DNA of 64,000 nt from Verrucomicrobiales bacterium (GCA_029213195.1 JARGNI010000008.1:91525-155524); one strand, 5' to 3'; positions 10,055-20,654 are shown, counted from the stretch's first letter. Notes: generated by a model from the sequence alone, not told the origin. Made by a program: numbers and translations.

Positions 10055-11974
10055 TTAACGGCGCTTCTTCTTGCCCTTGGTGTGGCGATCGCCCTTCTCC
10101 CCCGGCATCCGGGTGCGGTCCTTGCTGGAGACGCCGCCGCCACCGCTGCCCTTGGCTTTCTGCGCGGCTTCCGCTTGTTCCTGCATTCTTTGCATGAAGG
10201 ATTTTTTCCCTCCAGCCCGCTTTTTCAGCTCCGGCTCCGGCATTTTATTCATAAGCCAGGTCTGGAGAATGGAGAAGGCGTTCGAAGTCGTCCAGTAGAG
10301 AGAGAGCGCTGCGGCGAAGTTGTAGCAGATCACGAGAAAGATCAGCGGCATCAGCATGAAGATCATCTGCTGGGTCTTGTCTCCGGTTTTTGGAGTGATC
10401 GCGATCTGGATGAAACTGGTCAATCCCATGAGAATGGGAAGCAGATTGAAGGGGATTCCGAGTCCCGGGATCATGAACATGGTATCGGGCATCGCAAGAT
10501 CATCCACCCAGAGGAAGGACTCGTGTCGAAGCTCGACGGCACTCCAGAGCATGCGGTAGAAGGCGAGGAAGACCGGGAGTTGGATGAACATCGGGAGGCA
10601 TCCTCCGAGAGGATTGATGTTGTAGGTTCGATACAACTTCATCGTCTCCTCGTTCATTTTCTGAGGATCGTCCTCGTACTTTTCCCGAAGTTCTTTCATC
10701 ATCGGGGTCAGCTTGGACATGCGCTTCATTGAGCGTGCCGATTTGGCATAGACTGGCCAGATGAGGAGACGAATCAGGATGGTGATGAGAATGATGGCGA
10801 GACCGAAGTTCCCGACGATTCCTTCGAGAAAAACGAGGCCCATGATGAGCCAGGAGGCGAGCGGCTTGATTGCCCATCCGAAGAGCCATCCGAAGATCGG
10901 GATCTCGTCATAGTGCATGACCCGTTCCTTGTTTTCCCCCAGGCCCTTGAGGCGGGAGAATTCCTTGGGGCCCATGTAGAAGTCGTAGGTCAGGGTGCGC
11001 GCGTCACCCGGATTGAGCGAAAACCCCGGGAGGCCCACTCCCGCTTCGGCGGCAAACATCCGCTTTTTCACAGAAGCTGCTTCGTCGTCTTCCACGATCA
11101 CTGGAAACCGGCTCCCCCAAAGCTCCGCTTCGTAGGGCTCCCTGGGAGTGACGATGGTCGCGAAAAACTGGTCATTGACCCCGGCCCAGTTCAGGAGAGG
11201 AAGAGAGAACTTGTCCGAGGGAATCTCGTTTTTCCCGAAGACACCGAGTATCTTTTTCCCACCGTAGTGATCGACTGTTTTGTATTCGAAGTCTCCAGTG
11301 CCCTCGTACCAGAACATACCGATCTGCATCGACCACTCGTTGAGGTGGAGAGGAGCTGCCGATCCGGCGTAGAGATAGCGATTCTCGAGAAGGAGTGGGG
11401 TGCTTGCCCCATTCGCAATCCGAAGATCCATCGTGACGACGTAGGGGTCTGCGGCCGTTTCATCGAGTCGGAAAGTTTTGGTCAGTTCGAACCCTTCCTG
11501 CGTTTTTGTGGTCAGGGTCACCTCTGTGGGTGTGGAGGAGGTGACTTCCCAGTTCGAAGTATCGAATTTCCCCGGGCCGCGACTGATCGCTCCGATCCCG
11601 TGGGAAGCATTCTCGTTGATCGTGATGACGTCAGCTCCTTCGATCTCTCGCTTGTGATCTTTCAGCTTGGCGAGAGAAATACCTGCACCACGAGAGGTGA
11701 TTTCGAGCGAAAGCTTCTCCGTCTCGAGCGTGGCGGTTTTTTCCTCGACAGGTTCGGTCGCGGAAACCGGGTTCCCGGAAGCGTCCGTAGCGGGCTCCGA
11801 AGGCTTTTCAGTCGGTTCCGCGACGGCGGGGTCGGCTGGCTCTACGACAGGGTTTTCGAGCGCTCTTTCTCGAGCCTCTTCGGCTCGCTTTGCCGTTTCC
11901 TTGGCATTCCACCAACCCCAACCAAAGAGGAGGGAGAGACAGACGAGGACGCCGATCCAAGAGGTACGATCCAT
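10055..11974 (-). CDS. yidC: Membrane protein insertase YidC
   Basis: MDRTSWIGVLVCLSLLFGW start, large periplasmic domain, RSMKRMSKLTPMMKELREKYEDDPQKMNEE...NPLGGCLPMFIQLPVFLAFYRML. Confidence 0.97.
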   Translation of the reverse strand: MDRTSWIGVLVCLSLLFGWGWWNAKETAKRAEEARERALENPVVEPADPAVAEPTEKPSEPATDASGNPVSATEPVEEKTATLETEKLSLEITSRGAGISLAKLKDHKREIEGADVITINENASHGIGAISRGPGKFDTSNWEVTSSTPTEVTLTTKTQEGFELTKTFRLDETAADPYVVTMDLRIANGASTPLLLENRYLYAGSAAPLHLNEWSMQIGMFWYEGTGDFEYKTVDHYGGKKILGVFGKNEIPSDKFSLPLLNWAGVNDQFFATIVTPREPYEAELWGSRFPVIVEDDEAASVKKRMFAAEAGVGLPGFSLNPGDARTLTYDFYMGPKEFSRLKGLGENKERVMHYDEIPIFGWLFGWAIKPLASWLIMGLVFLEGIVGNFGLAIILITILIRLLIWPVYAKSARSMKRMSKLTPMMKELREKYEDDPQKMNEETMKLYRTYNINPLGGCLPMFIQLPVFLAFYRMLWSAVELRHESFLWVDDLAMPDTMFMIPGLGIPFNLLPILMGLTSFIQIAITPKTGDKTQQMIFMLMPLIFLVICYNFAAALSLYWTTSNAFSILQTWLMNKMPEPELKKRAGGKKSFMQRMQEQAEAAQKAKGSGGGGVSSKDRTRMPGEKGDRHTKGKKKRR

Positions 11975-12005
11975 GTTTTTCAAAATAGCTTTGGTCCTTT
12001 CCGGT

Positions 12006-12320
12006 TTACGATTCGCTCGAAGACTCAATTGAGGGGCATGAACGACGGCCTACATAAGCGGCCTCGGGGTGTTTTGCCACATATTCTTCCCATCCGGGGG
12101 GTGGGTCGTAGCCATGTCCTCCCCAGGGGTTGCAGCGCAAGATGCGGTAGAGTCCCTGCATGCTTCCGCGAAAGGCCCCATTGGTCGTGACGGCATCGAT
12201 AAAATACTGCGAACAACTGGGAGTGAATCGGCAGCCGCTGCCTGGTCCACAAAGAAAATGAAGGGGCGCCGAAATCACGACTTGGTAGATCCGAACGAGA
12301 AAAATCAGCACGACCTTCAT
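12006..12320 (-). CDS. yidD: Membrane protein insertion efficiency factor
   Basis: IRIYQVVISAP-like start and CRFTPSCSQYFIDAV...RCNPWGGHGYDPPP. Confidence 0.93.
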   Translation of the reverse strand: MKVVLIFLVRIYQVVISAPLHFLCGPGSGCRFTPSCSQYFIDAVTTNGAFRGSMQGLYRILRCNPWGGHGYDPPPGWEEYVAKHPEAAYVGRRSCPSIESSSES

Positions 12321-12682
12321 GAGGTTTTCTCCCGTGGAAGCATCAGGTCGGCTCGATGCATCAGCCATTTCCATTCTTTCTCCAACTGCTCTGAGGTGGC
12401 GTTGGCTGCAGCATTCCGAGCGATGAGAACCATCCAGGTCTGCTCACGATATCGCTCCCCGATTCGTTGGGCGATTCCCCGAAGTCGTCTCCGGACTCGA
12501 TTTCGTGTCACGGCATTACCGAGGCGTTTCGTCGTGATCAACCCCAGTTTCCAGGGGCCGGTCAGGTTTTCGTCGCGTAGATACCCGAGGACCAGGAAGC
12601 GGCCACTCAGGGATTCTCCCTTGGTCCGTACGTGCTGAAAGTCCGCGCGACGAGTCAATCGCCGAGAGCGCGGAAATTTCAT
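12317..12682 (-). CDS. rnpA: Ribonuclease P protein component
   Basis: KLGLITTKRLGNAVTRNRVRRRLRGIAQ RNR motif; between rpmH and yidD. Confidence 0.93.
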   Translation of the reverse strand: MKFPRSRRLTRRADFQHVRTKGESLSGRFLVLGYLRDENLTGPWKLGLITTKRLGNAVTRNRVRRRLRGIAQRIGERYREQTWMVLIARNAAANATSEQLEKEWKWLMHRADLMLPREKTS

Positions 12683-12754
12683 GCGAACAAACCGGTCAGG
12701 GAAGCAACCGTCGGTTTCTCGAAGGGAAAACGTCCCAGACTTCCTAGGGCGTCA

Positions 12755-12937
12755 CTATTTTCCGTGCTGGACGGTGTGACGCTTGTAGGGAATCTCTGCT
12801 CCCTTGGGAACAAGACGCTTGCGTCCTTTCTGGCGACGACGCTTGATGAGGTCGCGACCGGCCTTGGTAGCCATGCGTGCGCGAAATCCATGCTGACGCC
12901 GACGCGTCCGCTTCGAGGGTTGGTAGGTCCGTTTCAT
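12755..12937 (-). CDS. rpmH: 50S ribosomal protein L34
   Basis: [42 protein letters not shown]. Confidence 0.97.
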   Translation of the reverse strand: MKRTYQPSKRTRRRQHGFRARMATKAGRDLIKRRRQKGRKRLVPKGAEIPYKRHTVQHGK

Positions 12938-13124
12938 CTGTTTTCCGGGTAAAAAAGGATTCGTGGAAGATTCTCTACGGGAAACAAAGTGCTTTCAGAA
13001 AGCCACTTTCACTCCCGGTAGGAGACCCAACAAGGGTGGATGAAGTCAACTTCACTCCGCTCTTTTTGGGGGGCGGCACGATACGTTCTCGTCCCGAAAT
13101 GTCAATGACACCTTTGCAGCGAGA

Positions 13125-14633
13125 TTAATCGAGGCGCTGGAGCTGTCCAATTCCGTACTGCTGAAGCTGCTGATTCACAAACTTCGAGGCCCGGTCTTCG
13201 ACATAGATGATCTTGGGGAAATCGGTGAATTCGATCTTGTGGATCCCATCCTCTGGGACTTCTGCCAACGCGGCGGAGAGCTCCTTGATGTTGGCGATCG
13301 ATTTTCCGTTCACCTTGGTGATGATCGCGGAATTGATGCCTTCGTATCCCAGGGTGCTCGGAGTTTTGAGGACGTTGCTGAGAAATACCAGTTTGTCTCG
13401 GCCTTCCTTCTCCCACTTTTCAGGATTCGCCTGGGCGTGAACCAGCTTGAAAGGAGCCCGGGTCTTCCATTCGTCTCCCCAGCTTTCAAGGTAGGGGAGG
13501 GTGAGTTCCTGGAAGATGAGCCCTCCAAAGATCACATACTTGGGTCCACGATCGAACATGTAGGGATCGATAAGGTAATCGGCAGGTGCCTTGCGGATCA
13601 GTTCGACTTCGATTTTTTCGGGTTTTCCCTCTCGAATAATGTCCATCGTGACCTTGTCGCCTACTGCGGCAGCGCCTCGCACGAGATGGGAAAAGCTCAG
13701 CTTGCCGTAGGTCTCGTCGGTGTAGTTTCCTCGTGAATCGATCGCCTTTCCATTCACGGCGAGAATGACGTCGCCCTTTTTCAAGCCTGCTTTTTCCGCT
13801 GAACTGTCCTTGGCCACACTTCGCAGAAAAACGCCGCCCTCCTTGTCGTCAATGCCGACAAATTCACGGAGCGTTTCGTCCAGGGTCTGGGTCACATTGA
13901 TACCGAGATTGGGAAATCCCTGGTAATCTCCGTCCTCGAGATCGTCGAGAAAGGCCTGGATGATGGGAGCAGCAAGGACGGAGGCCGTTTGTTCTTTCGA
14001 GGAATAGCTCAGCAGCATGCCAGCCAGCTTCCCGTTTTTGACCACCGGGAGTGTGAAACTGTTGACTCGAGCCTGGAGGGAGCCCTTGACCTGGTAGAGG
14101 AGAAAGACCGATCCGGGGATGAAATACCTGCCAACGTTGACCCGCAGCACATCGACGCTGGTCGAGACTCCGTCGCCATTGTCCTCAATCTGCCAGACAT
14201 CGAGAGTGTCTCCGGCCTTGGTGGACTGGTCGAGCTCGATCGGTACCAAGCCCTCGAAGACCTCGGAATTCGTATTTGCAGGTTCGAGGACGGCGAGGTT
14301 CGCCTCGTAGTCCAAACCGACAATCTTGGCGGGGACTCGGGCACCGCTGGAGGGATGCTCCAGCTCGAGGTAGGTGGAGTTGACGACGAGTTCAGAAGTC
14401 ACCAGCACCCGGTTGCCCTCGAGAACGGGCCCAAGGCCTCGTCGAGGGGTAGGGGCGCCTTTCTCCCAGGGGCGGAGAAAGTTGTATTGCTGAAGGGTCG
14501 CATTGACCCGAACGATGGAATTTTCCGGAGAAACATCCTGCGCCTGGCCTGGGAGGAGGCCTGCGGAGGTGATGGCAAGAACAGCGAGAAAAGTTCGAAA
14601 GAAATGCATGAGAATGGAAAGGTGAGAAATCAA
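13125..14633 (-). CDS. Secreted trypsin-like/PDZ protein, probably catalytically inactive
   Basis: Same layout as the downstream-coordinate HtrA-like paralog, with PDZ (GGVFLRSVAKDSSAEKAGLKKGDVILAVNGKAI), but His and Asp motifs degenerate. Confidence 0.7.
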   Translation of the reverse strand: MISHLSILMHFFRTFLAVLAITSAGLLPGQAQDVSPENSIVRVNATLQQYNFLRPWEKGAPTPRRGLGPVLEGNRVLVTSELVVNSTYLELEHPSSGARVPAKIVGLDYEANLAVLEPANTNSEVFEGLVPIELDQSTKAGDTLDVWQIEDNGDGVSTSVDVLRVNVGRYFIPGSVFLLYQVKGSLQARVNSFTLPVVKNGKLAGMLLSYSSKEQTASVLAAPIIQAFLDDLEDGDYQGFPNLGINVTQTLDETLREFVGIDDKEGGVFLRSVAKDSSAEKAGLKKGDVILAVNGKAIDSRGNYTDETYGKLSFSHLVRGAAAVGDKVTMDIIREGKPEKIEVELIRKAPADYLIDPYMFDRGPKYVIFGGLIFQELTLPYLESWGDEWKTRAPFKLVHAQANPEKWEKEGRDKLVFLSNVLKTPSTLGYEGINSAIITKVNGKSIANIKELSAALAEVPEDGIHKIEFTDFPKIIYVEDRASKFVNQQLQQYGIGQLQRLD

Positions 14634-14643
14634 CCGGCGGAAA

Positions 14644-16395
14644 TTAGGCGGCCTTTTTCTGTGGTTCGGAGGCTTTGGGTTTCTCGGATTCTTTGTCCGG
14701 TTTGGCGGAGTCTTCGTCTTTTTCCTTTTCGTCGCTCTCGCCTTCTTCCTCTGCCTCGGGAAGGAGTTCGTCCAATTGCAGGGTTTCGGGTTCTTCGATG
14801 AAGTGATCGATCCCTACATTGTATTTCGCCTTGATTCGCTCGTGGGCCAGTGCGGCATCCTTGCGATCCAGAACGAGGGGACGTCCCTCTCCGACGAGTC
14901 GGATGACATGGAATTTCTCGTGCCCGTCCTCATGCTCGTCACCATACAGCGCATCGTAGACGTCCTGGAGGAGTCGGATTTTCTTCCCGTTGATCGTATC
15001 GACTACCTTGTGAACGTAACCCCGCAGGTGGGTATTGGTGGAGTCGGGAAGCACCTCTGTGAGGACGACGACCTGGGGGCGCTCCCGGTAGATTTCATCC
15101 TGGCTGAAAAAGGAGTAGTGATAGCGAGTCTCCAGATCGGAGATCGAATGGGCTGCCATCATGTTGCGATCGATGGGTTGAAACTGGAGGCCGGCAAACA
15201 AGACGAAATTGGGTTGCTTGTCGTACTGATTCGACTGGATCAGGTAAGGGATGAATCGTTTCAACTCGACCGTGATCTGCTGCAGTTCGCCGTCGCGCCA
15301 GACTTCGAGGGCCACCGTATCGCCAGCAAATTTTCGCTCGATGATCTCGTTGAGGTCGACCCGCTCGCCCTCGATCTCGATGAAGCCATCCGAGGCAATC
15401 GCATAGCCGTCGATCGAGAGCAGGACATCCTTGGTCTTGAGGATACCGCCGGCCGATCCGGCCGCATCGGCTTCCGCGACCATCACTCCAATCCCGTCAT
15501 TGGGCAGTCCTAGTGCTCGGCGCTGGGCCGGATTCAGAATATTGAGAACGCTGGTCGCCATGTCGACGTAGTGATCGTAGGTGCCGTCCTCGACATCCTT
15601 GAGGAAACGTTCGATCACGGGGACTGGGATCATGTAGCCGGTATTCTGAGCGACGGAGCCGGAGTAGCCCTGGAAAGCGACCCCCACGACCTGGTTGTTC
15701 TGGAGGACAGGGCCTCCCGAATTCCCAGGGTTGATGGCGGCATCGACCTGAATGCTCAGGTGATTATCCACGGCGGAGTGACTGTAGGTGCGAAAGTCGA
15801 TTCGCGAGACAACTCCGCGAGTGACGGAGATTCTCTCCCCTCCAATGGGATAACCGACTGCGACGACGGTCGTGTTCAATTTTGGGATTCCCCCGATGAA
15901 CAGAGGATCGACAGCTGAGAAAGCCGCTGCGAATTCATCGGGAGATTCCAGTTCAAGAAGCGCGAGGTCGCAATCGTGAGCGACGTTGACGACTCGTGCC
16001 TTGTAGGGCTTGGGGTCGCTCATTTTTTTCAAGTAGATCAGGCGCGAGTTGCTGACCACGTGAGCATTCGTGATGAATCGGTTCGGCCCGACGAGAAATC
16101 CTGTTCCATTTCCGCTTCCCATGCCGCCGATATTCCACGGAACTCGAAAGTTGGGCTGCTTGGATTCCACTTCCACGCGCACGATCGCATCGAGATCGAC
16201 CTCGGAAATATCAGTTTGAACCGACTCGGGCGGAGGCATTTCCACTTCGGGAGCCAAAGGCGAAGTCAAGGGGCCGGGTCCAAGAGTGGGTGCACTGGGC
16301 AGGGTATCCTGGGCCTGCATTCGCACCTCCACGAAAACAATGGAAAGAAGCGTCGTCAGCGCGACAGCGGAAAGAGCAAGTCTTGGGGTGTTCAT
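14644..16395 (-). CDS. Secreted S1C (HtrA/DegP-like) serine protease with PDZ
   Basis: TNAHVV, DCDLALLEL and NPGNSGGPVLQ catalytic motifs intact; signal peptide; Lys/Glu-rich C-terminus. Confidence 0.85.
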   Translation of the reverse strand: MNTPRLALSAVALTTLLSIVFVEVRMQAQDTLPSAPTLGPGPLTSPLAPEVEMPPPESVQTDISEVDLDAIVRVEVESKQPNFRVPWNIGGMGSGNGTGFLVGPNRFITNAHVVSNSRLIYLKKMSDPKPYKARVVNVAHDCDLALLELESPDEFAAAFSAVDPLFIGGIPKLNTTVVAVGYPIGGERISVTRGVVSRIDFRTYSHSAVDNHLSIQVDAAINPGNSGGPVLQNNQVVGVAFQGYSGSVAQNTGYMIPVPVIERFLKDVEDGTYDHYVDMATSVLNILNPAQRRALGLPNDGIGVMVAEADAAGSAGGILKTKDVLLSIDGYAIASDGFIEIEGERVDLNEIIERKFAGDTVALEVWRDGELQQITVELKRFIPYLIQSNQYDKQPNFVLFAGLQFQPIDRNMMAAHSISDLETRYHYSFFSQDEIYRERPQVVVLTEVLPDSTNTHLRGYVHKVVDTINGKKIRLLQDVYDALYGDEHEDGHEKFHVIRLVGEGRPLVLDRKDAALAHERIKAKYNVGIDHFIEEPETLQLDELLPEAEEEGESDEKEKDEDSAKPDKESEKPKASEPQKKAA

Positions 16396-16680
16396 AGAGA
16401 AAGTGTCCGCAGCATCGAATTTTTTTTTGGCAGAAAATCGACGGCTGCGGGCGGAAGTGTAAAGTTCGGGGTCAGAAAGTCAATCTTCCCCCACACACGA
16501 AAGGGGAGCAGGATTAGGGATAGGAAAGCGCATGTCGGTTGCGGAGGAGGGGACGACAAAGGGGCTCGGATCATTCGTTGATGACAAGAGCGACCTGGAA
16601 ACGAGACGGCTCTTGTCTCCTGGAAAGCGGTATTCAATTTTTGTTTTGTCTGAAAAGAAGAAGCTCTCTAGCCTCTGGGT

Positions 16681-17463
16681 ATGAAAAACTATTTGGCCTA
16701 CACAGGAGCTTTCCTTTGCCTGGTTCTCGGAGCCTGGAATTCTGCTCACTCTCAGGACAAGGGCATCGAGGAGTTCGAGAAGAAGGTGGAAGAAAGGATG
16801 GCGAAGAGAATCGTCGAAGAGGCGAAAGCCGAAGCGGACGGGCGCCCGCTCACTCCGGGGATCCTGATTGTTTGTGAATTCATTGAGGTGGAAATGAAGG
16901 ATTTCAGCGATTGGGTGTTGGAGAATCCGATCAAGACCGATGCCTCTCCGTTGAGAAAAGCGGTCCAATCCTGGATCCAGTCGGAGGGAGCCGCTCTTGT
17001 CGAGACTCTTGTAGTTTCTGCGAAGAGTGGCCAACGGGCCAAAGTCGAGGCGGTAGAAGAGTTTATCTACTCAACGGAGTATGACCCACCCAACACGGCT
17101 TCTGTGAAGCCGGAAGGAGAGAGCGTGGAGTTAATCCCTCCCAATGGAACGGCCTTCGAAACGCGAAACGTGGGGGCGACGCTGGAAGTGGATCCGGTCC
17201 TCGGAGAGGATGGAACGATTGACCTGAATCTCGCGCCGGAAATCGTGATCGCGGATGATCCGGTCGATTGGGTGACGAAGCTTGGCGATGTCGAGATGAC
17301 CGTTCCCTTGCCGCGGTTCCACACGACCAAGGCGACGACTCAGATTTCCGTCCACCCTGGAGACTATGCACTGATCGGTACCAGCCGTCTCGGAATCAGC
17401 AAGATGCCCGAGGCAAAAGACCCCATCATTCTCATTTTTGTTCGTTGCGACGTTTCCGGGTAG
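16681..17463 (+). CDS. Secreted protein with a secretin-domain-like region
   Basis: Signal peptide MKNYLAYTGAFLCLVLGAWNSAHSQ; VGATLEVDPVLGEDGTIDLNLAPEIV...TTQISVHPGDYALIG resembles a secretin core. Confidence 0.5.
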   Translation: MKNYLAYTGAFLCLVLGAWNSAHSQDKGIEEFEKKVEERMAKRIVEEAKAEADGRPLTPGILIVCEFIEVEMKDFSDWVLENPIKTDASPLRKAVQSWIQSEGAALVETLVVSAKSGQRAKVEAVEEFIYSTEYDPPNTASVKPEGESVELIPPNGTAFETRNVGATLEVDPVLGEDGTIDLNLAPEIVIADDPVDWVTKLGDVEMTVPLPRFHTTKATTQISVHPGDYALIGTSRLGISKMPEAKDPIILIFVRCDVSG

Positions 17464-17538
17464 AGAATTGCCGGGAGCGTTTTCGTATGACGAGGTGCCG
17501 ATTTGCAGTCGGCAAGGGCGGAGGGTAGATATTTCCTC

Positions 17539-18168
17539 ATGTCCTATCTCGTTGTCATTGAATTCCTTGCCGTAATCGTTTCCTCGATCTACGGAGTCCT
17601 CCTCGCGGCGAGGAAAGGGATGGATGTGGTCGGGGTCTTCGCGGTGGCTTTTGCGGTCGCCTTTGGTGGAGGAACCTTGCGGGATCTCTTTCTCGACAGG
17701 ACGCCCCTTTTCTGGATTGGGAATCCGCACTATCCGATGATCACCCTGGGAATCGCCATTCTCTCGGGTCTGATCCTGAGATTTGTTCATCGCATCAAGC
17801 CGCTTCTCCTCGTTCCCGATGCACTTGGGATGGCGCTCTTCACTCTTACCGGCACGGGATTCGCGATCGAAGCCGGGGTGAACCCGTTCATCGCAGCGGT
17901 TCTCGGAGTGATTACGGGCACCTTTGGCGGAGTTCTCGGCGATGTGATCTGCAACGAAGTGCCAACCTTGTTTCAGCCCTCTCCCCTCAACGCGACCTGT
18001 TCTTTCGCAGGCGCCTGGATCTACTGGGGTGCTTTGCAGTTCGAGATCCCTGGCGGCTGGGCTCTGCTTGCGGGAGGGGCGGTCATCGTGACCCTGAGGC
18101 TCGCTTCGGTGAAATGGAACTGGTGCTTTCCGGGGATTCGTGAACCGAGTCCCTCCTCGAAGTCGTAG
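17539..18168 (+). CDS. Trimeric intracellular cation channel (TRIC/YicG, UPF0126) family protein
   Basis: Glycine-rich FGGGTLRDLFLDRTPLFWIGNPHYP and GTFGGVLGDVICNEVPTLF. Confidence 0.88.
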   Translation: MSYLVVIEFLAVIVSSIYGVLLAARKGMDVVGVFAVAFAVAFGGGTLRDLFLDRTPLFWIGNPHYPMITLGIAILSGLILRFVHRIKPLLLVPDALGMALFTLTGTGFAIEAGVNPFIAAVLGVITGTFGGVLGDVICNEVPTLFQPSPLNATCSFAGAWIYWGALQFEIPGGWALLAGGAVIVTLRLASVKWNWCFPGIREPSPSSKS

Positions 18169-18179
18169 TCTCCTGCGGG

Positions 18180-18419
18180 ATGAGAACTGACCCGCAAACC
18201 AATCGCATCATCCGGCTCGCCTGGGAAGATCGGACCACTTTTGAAGAAATCGAGGAACGAACCGGGCTGACCGAGGGCGAAGTCATCAGGGTGATGCGAC
18301 GGGAGCTGAAGCCCTCCAGTTTTCGGATGTGGCGGAAGCGGGTTTCCGGGCGGATTACGAAACACCGGAAACGCTTTGAGAAAGAAGTGCGCAATCGGCG
18401 GCGGTGGGATGAGGAATGA
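18180..18419 (+). CDS. TIGR03643-type small conserved protein
   Basis: RIIRLAWEDRTTFEEIEERTGLTEGEVIRVMRRELKPSSFRMWRKRVSGR. Confidence 0.75.
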   Translation: MRTDPQTNRIIRLAWEDRTTFEEIEERTGLTEGEVIRVMRRELKPSSFRMWRKRVSGRITKHRKRFEKEVRNRRRWDEE

Positions 18420-18557
18420 AGAAACGGGGTCGGAAATGTCGAATGGCGCCCCCAGATACTCAAAGATGTTCGAAGGGGGGGAATCCGAAATTCTCGTTTC
18501 GTGTAGAGGTTGGCGAGGGGGTCTCCTTCGAGCCTTGAGTTTCGTTACAGCCACCTC

Positions 18558-19673
18558 TTAGACGTTGAATCGGAACTCCACCACGTCCCCGTCTTTCATC
18601 ACGTAGTCTTTCCCCTCGATCCGCAGTTTCCCTGCTTCGCGAGCCTTGGCATGAGAGCCAAGCGAAGTGAGGTCGTCGTAGTGAACCACTTCGGCGGCAA
18701 TGAAGCCTCGCTCGAAATCGCCGTGGATGACGCCCGCGGCCTGTGGTGCTTTCATGCCCTCGCGAATGGTCCAGGCGCGGGTTTCTTTCTCCCCGGTCGT
18801 GAGATAGGTGCGAAGTCCGAGCAGGTGGTAGACGCCGCGGATCAGCGCGGAGACCCCGGAGTCTTTCACTCCCATGTCGGCGAGAAATTCAGCGGCTTCC
18901 TCGGGATCGAGTTCGACCATTTCCTCCTCGATGCGTGCCGAGATCACGATCGCCTCGGCTCCAAAAGTCGAAGCCGCGTAGTCGCGCACTTTCTTGACCA
19001 TGGGATGTGCATCCGGATTCTCCAATGCATCGGCAAGTTCTTCCTCGGAAACGTTGCAGGCGAAGATCGAGCGCTTCGCCGAGAGAAGAAAGAAGTCGCG
19101 CATCACCTTTCTCTCGTCATCCGTGAGGTCGGCAGTCAGCGCAGGATTTCCGCCATCGAGGTGAGGCATGATCTTGTCGATCACAGCGACCTCGACCTTG
19201 GCTTCTTTCTCTCCCTGCTTCGCCTTTTTTTCTCGAGAAGCGCGGCGCTTCTCCAGGCTCGCGATATCTGCAAGGATGAGCTCGGAGTTGATGATTTCGA
19301 TATCGCGCAGCGGATCCACGGATCCCAGTTCATGAACGATATCGTCATTCTCGAAGCATCGCACGACCTGCACGACGGCATCGACTTCGCGAATGTTGGC
19401 GAGGAACTTGTTTCCGAGACCGGCTCCCGCGGAAGCACCTTCGACCAGTCCGGCGATATCGACGAACTCGATCGCAGCGGGAATCAGCTTCTGGGAGCCG
19501 CTGAGATCGCTGAGGACCTGGAGCCGGTCATCCGGGACGGTCACGACTCCGACGTTGGGGTCGATCGTGCAGAAGGGATAGTTTGCCGCCTCCGCATTGC
19601 GGGTGCGGGTGACAGCATTGAAGAGAGTAGATTTTCCGACGTTTGGGAGTCCGACGATTCCTGCCTGTAACAT
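18558..19673 (-). CDS. ychF: Redox-regulated/ribosome-binding ATPase YchF
   Basis: [22 protein letters not shown] and C-terminal TGS domain ending [10 protein letters not shown]. Confidence 0.96.
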   Translation of the reverse strand: MLQAGIVGLPNVGKSTLFNAVTRTRNAEAANYPFCTIDPNVGVVTVPDDRLQVLSDLSGSQKLIPAAIEFVDIAGLVEGASAGAGLGNKFLANIREVDAVVQVVRCFENDDIVHELGSVDPLRDIEIINSELILADIASLEKRRASREKKAKQGEKEAKVEVAVIDKIMPHLDGGNPALTADLTDDERKVMRDFFLLSAKRSIFACNVSEEELADALENPDAHPMVKKVRDYAASTFGAEAIVISARIEEEMVELDPEEAAEFLADMGVKDSGVSALIRGVYHLLGLRTYLTTGEKETRAWTIREGMKAPQAAGVIHGDFERGFIAAEVVHYDDLTSLGSHAKAREAGKLRIEGKDYVMKDGDVVEFRFNV

Positions 19674-19838
19674 GGGCGGACGGTAGCACGAGATTGTGAG
19701 GACGCTCGGGAAAAAGATCGCGATCGATGAAGACCCATCGAGCACCCGGGTACTCGATCTTTCGATCAATCTTTGAGAGCGAGCCCTTCTTTGGGAATGG
19801 CGGAAAGAACGCAGAGCATCTAAGCGTAGGTTTCCTGC

Positions 19839-20654
19839 ATGAAGCTGGCTCGACCTTATCTCCCTCTTCTTCTCGTTCCTTTGTTGGTGATCCTTCTTCT
19901 TCTCACCAGTGGGAGCTGGCTTGTCGCGCGAAAGGTCATCGCGTTTCTCATCATGCCTGCAGGTTTCTTGTGGATAGCTGGTTTGACCGCAGCGTTATGG
20001 CCTGGGCTGAGGAAGCGGACTCGTGGCCTTCTTCTTGTCCTGTGGATAGTGTATTCCCTCGCCGGGAATCGCTATGTCGGTATTGAACTCCTGCATTCAT
20101 TGGAGGAGCCCTACCTGCGATATGAGGAAATCGCCGAGCCCCTTGATGCCGCCGTCGTTCTCGGCGGAGCAACGGTTCGGACTCCCTCAGGCAAACCTGC
20201 GCTAGGCATGCGGGGGGATCGAGTCCTGAGGCCTGCGATTCATTTTTTCGAGGGGAACATCAAAACGCTGATCTGCACGGGCCGAAGTGTCACCGAAATA
20301 GGGGAAGACCGACTCCTTTCTCGGGAAGCGTCCGAGATTTGGCAAGGCCTGGGGATCCCGAAAGATCGGATTATCGAGATATCGGAACCGAGGAATACAT
20401 CGGAAGAACTCGCTGCGGTGAAGAACTTGATCGAGTCGAATCCCCAATGGGAGCGGATCGGATTATCAACATCAGCTTCTCACATGAACCGAGCGATGGA
20501 AGAAGCGCGAAAGCACGGATTGGAGTTCATACCGGTGCCCTCGGATTTTCGTTCGTCCCCTCAGCCCTATGTATCTCACTATCTTATTCCGCAGAGTTGG
20601 GGCTTCCAGGCCGTTCAGTCCGCCCTGTGGGAAAGACTCGGGTCCCTGTTCTGA
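19839..20654 (+). CDS. YdcF/ElyC/SanA (DUF218) family membrane protein
   Basis: AAVVLGGATVRTPSGKPALGMRGDRVLRPAIHF...PRNTSEELAAVK. Confidence 0.8.
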   Translation: MKLARPYLPLLLVPLLVILLLLTSGSWLVARKVIAFLIMPAGFLWIAGLTAALWPGLRKRTRGLLLVLWIVYSLAGNRYVGIELLHSLEEPYLRYEEIAEPLDAAVVLGGATVRTPSGKPALGMRGDRVLRPAIHFFEGNIKTLICTGRSVTEIGEDRLLSREASEIWQGLGIPKDRIIEISEPRNTSEELAAVKNLIESNPQWERIGLSTSASHMNRAMEEARKHGLEFIPVPSDFRSSPQPYVSHYLIPQSWGFQAVQSALWERLGSLF

